Below, piece by piece: positions 27,088 through 35,217 of a stretch of 64,000 bases of DNA. The DNA lies in NCBI RefSeq assembly GCF_900156625.1, contig NZ_FTOB01000002.1:428275-492274 (forward strand), read 5' to 3'. The notes beneath the pieces were generated by a model. It had not been told where the DNA came from and ran no database searches. It worked only from the letters and a program-made list of their open reading frames with translations. Positions within the stretch are counted from its first letter, which is position 1, and each line of letters begins with the position of its first letter. Origin of the DNA: Zobellia uliginosa (lineage in GTDB: Bacteria > Bacteroidota > Bacteroidia > Flavobacteriales > Flavobacteriaceae). A program made the translations under genes and the position numbers.

Positions 27088-27549
27088 ATTTGTAGCGGTT
27101 TAAGAAAGAATACGATGAAAAGTACAATATTGCCTGAGGGGCCGTCGCCATGGTGGCGAAGGATGTCCTTTAGGGTTGTAATGAAGGGCGAATAAAGGCT
27201 TCAAGCATCAATAGGTTTCCTGGGTTCTGGATCACAAACAAATTCGACTCCAAAGAATGCCCCTTCGAGGACAGGAATTGGATAATGTTGAGGTGGAGGG
27301 CTAGCAAAAGACAGGTTGGGACTTTAGAACCGACCTGAAATCGAATGCCCATGTTTTTTTACACGGACTGTTATGGGGAGAAAAGGGTAAAATTGGTAGG
27401 CGAACCGAAGCTAAGAGCAATTCTTTGGCCAATGAGGCCTTTCACGCGGGTAGATGTCAATACCATTTGAACTTACAATTGAAAAACCTTACCTACTACG
27501 ATTAAGTAAGGTAATATACCTTCTTGGTGTAGATAAGTAGGGAGCTTTT
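27088..27549. other. Intergenic region without a recognisable gene
   Basis: A 462-base gap between the convergent susCD operon and the galM-like gene. Only short frames occur; the longest (minus strand 27170-27352, 60 codons) has no recognisable motif. A small 6-bp hairpin lies at 27145-27159. The galM-side terminator at 27482-27512 is listed separately. Nothing else stands out. Confidence 0.6.
27482..27512 (-). terminator. Probable terminator of the galM-like operon
   Basis: On the minus strand a 7-bp stem ACCTTAC/GTAAGGT (27506-27512 with 27486-27492) with a 13-base loop is followed by a run of T, 38 bases after the galM stop. The stem is AT-rich and short, so strength is uncertain. Confidence 0.5.
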
Positions 27550-28653
27550 TTACTCTTCCACCCCAAAATGGAAGAGGGTGGTTTCGTCGTATTTTTCTCC
27601 CGGAAGCAATAGTGTGGAAGGAAAATTGGGATGATTGGGCGTGTCGGGAAAATGTTGGGTCTCTAGGCAAAATGCCATATGATCGGAATACCGGAGGTTG
27701 TTCTTTCCCGTAAAGGCATCGCCTATGGTATTGCCCGAATAGAATTGCACCCCGGGTTGGGTCGTGGAAACGCTTAGTGTTCTGCCCGATTTGGGCTCTA
27801 CAACTTCTATTACCTCTTTGAGTTCACCCTTGGCTTTGTTGAAAACATAATTGTAATGGTAGCCGTTGAAATTCAACTTGTGAATGTTCTTTCCTATTGG
27901 GGTAGGGCTAGTTAGGTCCCAATCGGTACCTTTTACCGTTGCCAATTTCCCGGTAGGAATAATTTCTTCGTCAATTTCAGTGTAGTTGTCCGCATCGATT
28001 TTGATGATGTGGTCGTAAATTTTATCTTTTCCACCATTTAGGTTAAAATAGCTGTGCTGCGTCATGTTGACGTGCGTAGCCTTATCGGTAGTAGCTTCAT
28101 AATGAACATGAATGGTATTGTCGTCGGTCAGGGTGTAGGTAACGTAAGTATCTAAATTACCGGGAAAGCCCATGGTTCCCTCTTTTGATAGGTGGTGTAA
28201 CTGAACGGAGGGCCCTAGTTCGTTCGCTACGATTTTCGATTGCCATACCACACGGTCAAATTCGTTGCCGCCGTGCAGGCAATGGCCATTGCTGTTTTGC
28301 GCAAGCTGGTAAGAGGTTCCGTCAATTTCGAATGTGGCGTTTCGTATGCGGTTCGCCACGCGTCCAATCGTGGCTCCAAAACAAGGGTGCTCGGCTTTGT
28401 ACTGTTCTAAATTGTCAAAACCGAGTACCACATCTTCAAAAACCCCTTCTTTATCCGCAACGCTTATGGCGGTTATCGTCCCACCAAAATCGGTGATTTT
28501 GACCACCATACCGTTTTCGTTCGTCAGGGTATATAGTAGCACTTCTTTACCTTGGGCCTCTCCCCATTTTTCACTTTTTACGCCCGCATGTTGGGAATTC
28601 AACCGACCTATGGTGCAAAGGCATATCAAAACGGCATACATGTAAATTTTCAT
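27550..28653 (-). CDS. galM: Aldose 1-epimerase (galactose mutarotase), exported
   Basis: A 367-residue mutarotase that interconverts the alpha and beta anomers of galactose and other aldoses. A signal peptide (MYAVLICLCTIGRLNSQ) indicates the periplasm, unlike the cytosolic E. coli enzyme. Family motifs are ITDFGGTITAISV, GATIGRVANRI, LHGGNEFDRVVW, MTQHSYFNLNG with the catalytic acid His200, and FCLETQHFPDTPNHPNFPS with the catalytic base Glu331. It is the last gene of the leftward DUF1080-GH29-sulfatase-sulfatase operon, 59 bases after the sulfatase stop. It probably equilibrates anomers of sugars freed by the GH2 and GH29 enzymes before uptake. Confidence 0.93.
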   Translation of the reverse strand: MKIYMYAVLICLCTIGRLNSQHAGVKSEKWGEAQGKEVLLYTLTNENGMVVKITDFGGTITAISVADKEGVFEDVVLGFDNLEQYKAEHPCFGATIGRVANRIRNATFEIDGTSYQLAQNSNGHCLHGGNEFDRVVWQSKIVANELGPSVQLHHLSKEGTMGFPGNLDTYVTYTLTDDNTIHVHYEATTDKATHVNMTQHSYFNLNGGKDKIYDHIIKIDADNYTEIDEEIIPTGKLATVKGTDWDLTSPTPIGKNIHKLNFNGYHYNYVFNKAKGELKEVIEVVEPKSGRTLSVSTTQPGVQFYSGNTIGDAFTGKNNLRYSDHMAFCLETQHFPDTPNHPNFPSTLLLPGEKYDETTLFHFGVEE

Positions 28654-28712
28654 AGTTTTTTCGTTTCAATCGGGGGCTTAAGTTAAAAAGTGTTTACCTA
28701 TAAAATTACCTT

Positions 28713-30404
28713 TTATTTTGGTTCTATGATCACATTTCTCTCGGCTTCGCTATCGGCGGTGTATCTGACCACCTTGGGGAAACCGGTGCCTCGGGCCTTG
28801 GTTATCTCTTTTTTCCAGATCTTTCGCATGGCATTCAACTTATCGGCTAAAGAGGTGTCATTGGCTAGGTTGGTCGTTTCCTTGGGGTCTTTTTTAAGGT
28901 TAAAAAGCTCTTCGTAAACCGCAGGCTCTCCTTGTAAAGGTCCTTCGGCATAATCGCGGTATAGGGCAATATCGGGATCATGTACCTTATAAAGCATGGA
29001 ACTTATGTTGATGCCCATCGCTTTGGCCGTGGCGATTTTCTTTAAAGCCGAAAAGTTCTCGTTTTTATAGTAACGGATATACTTCCATTCTTGGTCTTGA
29101 ACCGATTCGCACCTAGGATTTCCGAATTGGGTAGACCATAAGTTTTCGGTGTATAGGTAAGGGCGTACACTTTCTTGGTTTCCGGCCAAAAGCTGGGTCA
29201 GGTCTTTTCCTTGGTAAGTATCGGGTATGGGTATACCGGCCATGGACATCATGGTCGGGGCAATATCGATACTTTGTACCAAGGCATCCGATGTTTTACT
29301 GCGCTTTGATTTCTTTGTTAGGGGATCAAAGATGATCATGGGAACGTGCGTGGTCACTTCATAACACAGAGCTTTTCCCCCTAAACCGAATTGACCCATA
29401 AATAGACCGTGATCGGAAGTAAATACAATAACGGTATTTTTGTCTAACTTTTGGTCTTTTAGGGTTTTTCTAAGTTGGCCAACAAGGCGGTCGATACCCG
29501 TGAGGGCTTCCATTTGCCTTATATAGCGTTCCCTAAAACCTTCGGGCGTATCTACATAGTCATATCCTGCTTGTCGGTCTTCGGCATGTAGGAGTTCAGC
29601 GGGAAGCTTGGGCGTTGTGATATCTTTTCGGGCCACGTAATTTTCCGGTAGGGGAATATTTTGGTCGCGATAGAGCGACTTGTAAATTTCATCGTCTGAA
29701 TCGCGCATTTGCATAGAACCTGTGCCCGCACCATGGGGTAGGTTAAAACAAACGGAAAGCATAAAGGGTTTGTCCGATGGTCTCTGGTCAATAAACTTTA
29801 AGGCCCCGCCCAACTTTTGTTCGTTCGATAAAAAATCTTGTACGCCTTCGTCAATCACTTCTACTTGGGTGTCGTATTTGGCATCTTTGAAAATCTTATG
29901 GCGATCTTTAGGGTAGAAACCAAGGTGGCCGTGTCCTGCATACCAGTAATCAAAACTCTTTTCCATAAGGCCGCTGGCGTAACCTCCCTTACCTACGGGT
30001 ACGTGGTTTTTTCCTATCCAGCCCGTATAGTAACCGTTTTTTCGCATCACCATAGGATAGGTGTTGGCCCAGCCTTCTTCAGACATACTGGTGCCGGAAT
30101 TAAAGTTTATACCGTGCTTTCGTTCAAATTGACTGGTGAGTATACTGGCCCTGCTCGGGGTGCATATGGCGCTGGTTATATGTGCATTGGTGAATAGAAC
30201 GCCCTCCTTGGCCAATTGGTCTAGGTTGGGGGTCTGAACAATAGTGTTGCCTGTACACCCCATGAGTCCGTATTGTTGGTCATCGGTTAGGATGAATATA
30301 AAATTGGGCCGTTCTTGTGACCATCCCGATAACGTAGAGGCCGTATAGACCAAACACACTAGGAGTAAATTTCTAAGAGATCTTATTTTTAAATTCCGTA
30401 TCAT
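28713..30404 (-). CDS. Secreted formylglycine-dependent sulfatase (S1 family), no. 5
   Basis: A 563-residue S1 sulfatase with a signal peptide ending near LSGWSQ. FILTDDQQYGLMG is the metal site, and CTPSRASILTSQ holds the formylglycine Cys at residue 81. The usual GKWH motif is GKNHVP, with Asn in place of Trp. FTSDHGLFMGQFGLGGKALCYE carries the second metal site. The substitution and the CFNLPHGAGTG segment in place of APHxPRQ separate it from sulfatases 2-4. It lies 33 bases downstream of sulfatase no. 6. The C-terminal subdomain includes EELFNLKKDPKETTNL, the usual closing strand. Substrate unknown. Confidence 0.93.
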   Translation of the reverse strand: MIRNLKIRSLRNLLLVCLVYTASTLSGWSQERPNFIFILTDDQQYGLMGCTGNTIVQTPNLDQLAKEGVLFTNAHITSAICTPSRASILTSQFERKHGINFNSGTSMSEEGWANTYPMVMRKNGYYTGWIGKNHVPVGKGGYASGLMEKSFDYWYAGHGHLGFYPKDRHKIFKDAKYDTQVEVIDEGVQDFLSNEQKLGGALKFIDQRPSDKPFMLSVCFNLPHGAGTGSMQMRDSDDEIYKSLYRDQNIPLPENYVARKDITTPKLPAELLHAEDRQAGYDYVDTPEGFRERYIRQMEALTGIDRLVGQLRKTLKDQKLDKNTVIVFTSDHGLFMGQFGLGGKALCYEVTTHVPMIIFDPLTKKSKRSKTSDALVQSIDIAPTMMSMAGIPIPDTYQGKDLTQLLAGNQESVRPYLYTENLWSTQFGNPRCESVQDQEWKYIRYYKNENFSALKKIATAKAMGINISSMLYKVHDPDIALYRDYAEGPLQGEPAVYEELFNLKKDPKETTNLANDTSLADKLNAMRKIWKKEITKARGTGFPKVVRYTADSEAERNVIIEPK

Positions 30405-30437
30405 TTTTTCAAATACTTAAAAGTGTTTTTTCCGTTC

Positions 30438-31829
30438 TTATTTTCCTGTGGGGCCCATGGCTTTTTTTCTGAGGTTTTGAAAGGCTTTTTCCTCCTTGAT
30501 AACGTTTTCACGATGGGGGTCGATCCAACCTGGCACCAGGTTTTTCGCATCCCAAGCGGTGTAGGCTTTTTCCAATTGGGCAATTACCTCGGGGTGCTTA
30601 TCGGAAATATCGTTTTGTTCCCATGGGTCGTTTTTTAAATTGAAAAGCAAGGTTTTGCCTTTGTATGCGCTCTTGTAAAGTTTATAATCGCCAATTCTAA
30701 CGGCGTACTCGAATCCTCCTACGGAACGCCAGAACAGTTTGTCGTGTGGGCTCCCGCTTTTACCCTCTAAAATGTAGGGTAGGAGGGTGGTGCCGTCTAA
30801 TTGGCTTTCTTTTTTCACTTTACCACCGGCAGCTTCCAAAAAGGTGGGGAAGAGGTCAAGGGAGCTAACCATCTTTTCATAGTGCTGGCCACCTTTTAGT
30901 TTTTTGGGCCAAGTGATAAAGAAAGGAACTTTTATCCCGCCTTCGAAAAGCATCCCTTTATGTCCACGATAGGGTCTGTTATCGGCATGTTCACCACGTC
31001 CGCCATTGTCGCTCAAAAAGACCAAAATGGTATTTTCTTTCATGCCGTTCGCAACTAGGGTAGAGTCTATTCGACCTACATTGGCATCAACGGCATTTAC
31101 CATAGCGGCATAGATGCTACGGCCACCATATTCTATATGTTTGGTCTGTTCAAGATATTGTTTGGTGGCCTGGTCGGGGGCATGTGGTGCGTTATAGGCC
31201 AGGTACATGAAAAAAGGTTGGTCGTCTTTTTTGGTGATAAAATCTATGGCCTCATCGGTAAAGTCGTCCGTTAGGTACCTGAGTTCACTTTGGGGAACCG
31301 GTTTTCCGTTGCGAACGATAGTTTTTATGGGGCCGTCAGGTATTCCCCAGTAATTCATACCGCCTCCCGCAAAACCGAACCAGTGGTCAAAACCTTGGTG
31401 GATCGGGTGAAGGCTGGGGTGGTCGCCCAAATGCCATTTACCGATGGCGCTGGTGCGGTAGCCTTGCTCTTTTAAGGCTTCGGAAATCATCTTTTCCGAA
31501 AGGGGAGTTCCTACCGTATCATCGTTCTCGGAATCGTAGGGCATATTACAATCATGACCAAAACGAGCCTGATAGCGCCCCGTTAAAAGTCCGGCTCTAG
31601 ATGGACTACAATACGGATGTGATACATAACCGTTGTCAAAAATAACGCCTTGCGAAGCCAATTTGTCCAAATTTGGAGTGGGTATATCCGTGGCTCCGTT
31701 AAAGCCAACATCTGCCCAGCCTTGGTCATCCGTTAAGACCACTATAATATTCGGTTTTTGATTTTGCGCCATACCCGTTAAAGTAGTCATGAGACCTATG
31801 GCCAATGTGTAAATGAATTTTTTGCTCAT
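30438..31829 (-). CDS. Secreted formylglycine-dependent sulfatase (S1 family), no. 6
   Basis: A 463-residue S1 sulfatase with a signal peptide ending near LTGMAQ. Motifs are VLTDDQGWADVG, YCSPSRAGLLTGRYQARFG with the formylglycine Cys at residue 74, GKWHLGDHP, AYNAPHAPDQA, and FLSDNGGRGEHADNRPYRGHKG followed by FEGGIKVPFFITWP. The last two are typical of arylsulfatase A / N-acetylgalactosamine-6-sulfatase-like members, so this one differs in type from sulfatases 2-5. It starts 19 bases after the GH29 stop and precedes sulfatase no. 5, all in one operon. Sulfate position unknown. Confidence 0.93.
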   Translation of the reverse strand: MSKKFIYTLAIGLMTTLTGMAQNQKPNIIVVLTDDQGWADVGFNGATDIPTPNLDKLASQGVIFDNGYVSHPYCSPSRAGLLTGRYQARFGHDCNMPYDSENDDTVGTPLSEKMISEALKEQGYRTSAIGKWHLGDHPSLHPIHQGFDHWFGFAGGGMNYWGIPDGPIKTIVRNGKPVPQSELRYLTDDFTDEAIDFITKKDDQPFFMYLAYNAPHAPDQATKQYLEQTKHIEYGGRSIYAAMVNAVDANVGRIDSTLVANGMKENTILVFLSDNGGRGEHADNRPYRGHKGMLFEGGIKVPFFITWPKKLKGGQHYEKMVSSLDLFPTFLEAAGGKVKKESQLDGTTLLPYILEGKSGSPHDKLFWRSVGGFEYAVRIGDYKLYKSAYKGKTLLFNLKNDPWEQNDISDKHPEVIAQLEKAYTAWDAKNLVPGWIDPHRENVIKEEKAFQNLRKKAMGPTGK

Positions 31830-31848
31830 GGTAATATCCTTTCCTTTT

Positions 31849-33360
31849 CTATTTTAATGTTATTTTGTAAACAAGTGCGGCGTCAGCTTCTGCCGGCATT
31901 TTTCTTGGAGCGGTAACCAAAAGGCCTTCCGCTGTTTTTTTCCACTTTATTTTTTGATTACTGCCCAATACGGAAACCGATTTGATTTCCATATCCTTGG
32001 CCTTATTTCCAAAAACTTCAAGAACGGTGTTGGCATTCTCACCGGGCCATCCTAATTGAATGGCATAAACGGTTTTGCCTTTTTTGGTGTAACGAATATC
32101 CGCCGAATTTAAATCGTATAGACCGGCTTTAATGGCTCCGTAATCATTCCACTCATCTTCCGGGTTTCGTTTCATTTTGGTAGGACCTTGGCCATAGGCA
32201 ACAAAGGGGCGAGTATTGTAAATACTTTCACCATATAAATTTAACCAAGCCCCAATACCTTCCATAGCCTTGACCTGTTCTTCAGGTATAACCCCTTCTG
32301 CCATAGGAGCTGCGGCTAAAATCATTACTCCGTTTTTACTCACCACTTCAGCCAATATCCGAATGGCTTTTTTAGGGTCTAAAGCGGTGCGCTTGTCTTT
32401 ATTATACCCCCACGAGCTGCCCAATTGAAAATCTGTTACCCAAACTTCAGGGGCAATATCTATGACTGTAGCCCTTTCTAAGTTTACAACAGCCAGGTCC
32501 GTTGGAAAAAATGAGCCTTTGGTATTTACTACTACCTCTTTATTCTGCTCTTGTGCCTTATTAAAATAGTTGGCCAAAAATTGCTTGCGGTAGTCTTCTT
32601 GAATATAGCCTTGGGCAAAATCCATCCAAATATAATCAGGGGAATAGGCATTGATTACTTCATTTAGTTTTCCTAACCATATATTACATTCTTCTTCGTA
32701 GGTGGTATTTCCGTAAAGAATACGGTACTCATCTTCTTGAGGAACTTCCGGGTTAGTATAGGTTACCGAATGTGTGCTTACCGGACGAAGAAAGCTATTC
32801 TCTTTTTTAGGGTAAAAGTGCATATGAAAACCATGATGAAAAGTGGTCATGAATTTTAAATTGCGCTTCTTTACCTCTTCACCAATTTGCTTGACGACAT
32901 CAATTTTAGGCCCCTTGTCAAAGGAGTTCCAGGGATTGACTTTACTTTCCCAAAGCGAAAAACCATCGTGGTGTTCCGCAATGGTTCCTATGAATTTTGC
33001 GCCCATGTTTTCAAACATATCTACCCAGCGTTTTGCCGAGAATTTTTCGGCTTTCCATAGTGGTATAAAGTCGTGGTAATCTACATCTCGTCCGTAGGTT
33101 TTGGTATGGTAGTCATAAACATCTTTCCCCCATGTCTTTCTCCGGTCGTGTTCGTACATAAAACGGCCGTACCATTCATTTCCATTGGCGGGAACGTTAT
33201 AAACGCCCCAATGAAAATAGACTCCTAATTTAGCATCTGCAAACCATTCGGGAGCAGCTTTGTGTTGTTTTAAATTTTCCCACTCAGGGATAAATTTGTC
33301 TTGAGCGTAGCACCTGCCCATAAGGGCCAATACCAAAAGAAAGGTAATCTTGTTTTTCAT
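31849..33360 (-). CDS. GH29 alpha-L-fucosidase-type enzyme, no. 2
   Basis: A 503-residue secreted GH29 enzyme (signal peptide ending near GRCYAQ, no obvious lipobox). Motifs parallel the first GH29: WFADAKLGVYFHWGVYNVP, GNEWYGRFMY, EHHDGFSLWES, then DYIWMDFAQGY with the likely nucleophile Asp247, and a C-terminal beta-sandwich. The first enzyme has NLLLNVGPKSDG where this one has GVMILAAAPMAEGVIPEEQ, so the two differ near the active-site mouth and probably act on different fucosyl or L-galactosyl contexts. Neighbours are a DUF1080 gene 23 bases upstream and two sulfatases downstream, consistent with removal of a sulfated deoxyhexose or L-galactose side group. Confidence 0.92.
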   Translation of the reverse strand: MKNKITFLLVLALMGRCYAQDKFIPEWENLKQHKAAPEWFADAKLGVYFHWGVYNVPANGNEWYGRFMYEHDRRKTWGKDVYDYHTKTYGRDVDYHDFIPLWKAEKFSAKRWVDMFENMGAKFIGTIAEHHDGFSLWESKVNPWNSFDKGPKIDVVKQIGEEVKKRNLKFMTTFHHGFHMHFYPKKENSFLRPVSTHSVTYTNPEVPQEDEYRILYGNTTYEEECNIWLGKLNEVINAYSPDYIWMDFAQGYIQEDYRKQFLANYFNKAQEQNKEVVVNTKGSFFPTDLAVVNLERATVIDIAPEVWVTDFQLGSSWGYNKDKRTALDPKKAIRILAEVVSKNGVMILAAAPMAEGVIPEEQVKAMEGIGAWLNLYGESIYNTRPFVAYGQGPTKMKRNPEDEWNDYGAIKAGLYDLNSADIRYTKKGKTVYAIQLGWPGENANTVLEVFGNKAKDMEIKSVSVLGSNQKIKWKKTAEGLLVTAPRKMPAEADAALVYKITLK

Positions 33361-33383
33361 TTAAATAATGTAAGTATCCTTGT

Positions 33384-34133
33384 TTAATTCAGTTCTTGAA
33401 TTTTTATATTTCTGTAGGTAATCTCGGAACCTTCGGCCTGAAGGGCGATGTTTCCTTTTTCTAAGGGTGTTCCGTTGGCATTTAGGAAGTCTTTCAGTTC
33501 ATTGACCAATTGTCCGTTTTCATAGAATTTGGCACTTTTCGAGCCTCTTACCTCTACGCGAACCTTGTTCCAACCATCAACTTCATAGTTACCATATTTA
33601 TCACCTTCTATATAGGTTTTTTTTCCGCTGGAATCCAATAGTTTTTCAGAACCGTCCTTTTGAAACCATTTTACTTTTGGCCCTTTAATGACCCATAGGT
33701 CACCTGTATCTCCTTCTTGAATCTGACACTCTAGACAGGTGGGCCAGATTACTTTTTCGCCTTGTACGTGGAATACGATTCCGGCATCACGTTTGGCGTC
33801 TTGTCGGGGAGCGAACTTGCGTTTGCCCCATTTATATTCCAACTCTAGGTTAAAATGACTGTACTCATGTATAGAGGTAATCATTCCGAAAGGGGCCTCA
33901 TCGCCTTTCCAATCATAAAGGACCTTGATTTTGTTTTTCTTTACTTCAAATAATTTTTGATTGTCGGGAAGGACGTTCGGCGTAATGGTGTAACTAATGC
34001 CGAGTTCGTTTTGAGGGAACGGATTGATCCATTTTACCGATGATTCAGTCTGTAATGATTCTTGTGGCGTAGCTGAAAAGGATACGCATAGACATAGAAT
34101 CGACGTGAAAATCGAAATTTTTTTTGTGTTCAT
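33384..34133 (-). CDS. DUF1080 (3-keto-glycoside hydrolase-like) secreted protein
   Basis: A 249-residue protein with a signal peptide and a concanavalin-like beta-sandwich. Typical DUF1080 elements are ITSIHEYSHFNLELEYKWG, DAGIVFHVQGE, CLECQIQEGDTGDLW and GWNKVRVEVRGSKSAKFYENG, ending with GNIALQAEGSEITYRNIKIQEL. DUF1080 members are linked to cleavage of 3-keto-disaccharides and are very common next to glycan-degrading genes; many remain uncharacterised. No oxidoreductase that would make a 3-keto sugar is seen in this locus, so a binding or different hydrolytic role is also possible. It is the first gene of the second enzyme operon, behind a candidate promoter and operator. Confidence 0.85.
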   Translation of the reverse strand: MNTKKISIFTSILCLCVSFSATPQESLQTESSVKWINPFPQNELGISYTITPNVLPDNQKLFEVKKNKIKVLYDWKGDEAPFGMITSIHEYSHFNLELEYKWGKRKFAPRQDAKRDAGIVFHVQGEKVIWPTCLECQIQEGDTGDLWVIKGPKVKWFQKDGSEKLLDSSGKKTYIEGDKYGNYEVDGWNKVRVEVRGSKSAKFYENGQLVNELKDFLNANGTPLEKGNIALQAEGSEITYRNIKIQELN

Positions 34134-34143
34134 TGGTGTGGTG

Positions 34144-34176
34144 TTCTAAATTAGGTGGGAAATTCCAAATTTAGAA
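34144..34176 (-). promoter_or_regulatory. Candidate -7 box and overlapping inverted repeat before the DUF1080 operon
   Basis: On the minus strand TAAATTTG (34173-34166) matches the Bacteroidota -7 consensus TAnnTTTG and would start transcription about 27 bases before the DUF1080 start codon. A TTG lies 15 bases further upstream, slightly closer than usual. A 9-bp perfect inverted repeat TTCTAAATT (34144-34152) / AATTTAGAA (34168-34176) overlaps this box, as an operator would. Confidence 0.5.
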
Positions 34177-34292
34177 TTTATATCGGAGCAACAGATATTT
34201 TATATGCTACCACATATGTTTATATCGAAGGAATTTTGGCAAAATAGGAAGCAAAACACCGAAAAATTGCGCAATCGTTAATAAAAAACGAT

Positions 34293-34895
34293 TTAATCGT
34301 AGATACGGATGACCCTTCCGTGGTCTCTTCCGTTTACGCTGCGAACATAGGCATTTACGACTTTTTTCATGGGAATGGGATTGTGTCCGGGGAAATAATC
34401 CTTGTATTTTTCATAGGCATCCTCCACCATGCCAGAGGAGACGGCGTTTACCCTGATTCCTTTTTCCATTTCTAGGGCAACGGCCTTTATAAAACTATGA
34501 ATTGCACCGTTTACCATGGCCGCACTGCTGGTCATAACTACCGGGTCGTCGGCTAGAATACCCGTAGAAAGGGTTATTGAGCCCTTTGGGGACAAATAGT
34601 TTTTACCGATACGTACCAAATTGACCTGCCCCATCAATTTACTGTTCAGACCGATATGAAAATCGGCTTCGCTCATTTCGTTAAAAGGCGCCCATTTGGC
34701 CTCGCCGGCAATACAGATAACAGCGTCTAGTCGGCCTATTTGTTCGAACATTTTGGTAATGGAAGCAGGGTCTTCTATATCCACAAGAATATCTCCCTTG
34801 CTTCTGCCGGCAACCAGCACCTCGTTAGCCTCGGAAAAATGGGCCGTTACTTTTTTTCCTATAGTTCCATGTCCGCCAATGACCAATATTTTCAT
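34293..34895 (-). CDS. Short-chain dehydrogenase/reductase family protein
   Basis: A 200-residue cytosolic oxidoreductase-like protein. The N-terminal Rossmann motif is KILVIGGHGTIGKKV (G-x-x-G-x-x-G). The catalytic-region serine is in SITLSTGIL, but the usual YxxxK is replaced by an M-V-N-G-A-I-H-S-F-I-K segment, in which Lys remains and Tyr does not. RVNAVSSGMVEDAYE matches the family substrate loop. Such short atypical SDRs are common beside ArsR-type regulators. The gene is third in a three-gene leftward operon, 7 bases after the membrane-protein stop. The reaction is unknown; loss of Tyr may mean altered or no dehydrogenase activity. Confidence 0.8.
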   Translation of the reverse strand: MKILVIGGHGTIGKKVTAHFSEANEVLVAGRSKGDILVDIEDPASITKMFEQIGRLDAVICIAGEAKWAPFNEMSEADFHIGLNSKLMGQVNLVRIGKNYLSPKGSITLSTGILADDPVVMTSSAAMVNGAIHSFIKAVALEMEKGIRVNAVSSGMVEDAYEKYKDYFPGHNPIPMKKVVNAYVRSVNGRDHGRVIRIYD

Positions 34896-34902
34896 AATAT
34901 GC

Positions 34903-35172
34903 CTAGGTTAATCGTTTTCGATTGTTCGCTTTCGGATTTTTTTTCCGGGTTTTATATATAGTAAGAATAGCTATGATACTCCATAACATGTTCGATACAA
35001 ACGGGGGAATGGCACTGTAGTAGTAACAGTTTCCCGCAATTAGTAATCCGCCAAGTAGGTTTAAATACTTGCTGTAGCCTAAATACTTTTTGCTCTCCAT
35101 TAAGGTAATGGCGTAGGCTAAGATGATGAGGCCCGAGCCCATCCATCCGAAAACATCGATTAGCAACTTCAT
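34903..35172 (-). CDS. Small three-helix membrane protein (CBU_0592-like)
   Basis: An 89-residue protein with three predicted membrane helices: IDVFGWMGSGLIILAYAITL, LNLLGGLLIAGNCYYYSAIP and VSNMLWSIIAILTIY. The tail is basic (KTRKKNPKANNRKR). The layout and the FGWMGSGLIILAYA start resemble the CBU_0592 family of uncharacterised membrane proteins. It lies between an ArsR-type regulator and an SDR gene, with a 45-base gap upstream, so it is probably regulated by the former. Function unknown. Confidence 0.75.
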   Translation of the reverse strand: MKLLIDVFGWMGSGLIILAYAITLMESKKYLGYSKYLNLLGGLLIAGNCYYYSAIPPFVSNMLWSIIAILTIYKTRKKNPKANNRKRLT

Positions 35173-35217
35173 TTCAAATAGTAATATCTGGATATATAGA
35201 TTTGATGGTTAAAAAAA

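Noticed and set aside
27170-27352. 60-codon minus-strand frame in the susCD/galM gap
   Set aside because: No family resemblance and no plausible promoter or ribosome site; recorded as empty gap.
34266-34275. ATTGCGCAAT palindrome near the SDR stop
   Set aside because: Too short and too far from a promoter to interpret; likely chance.
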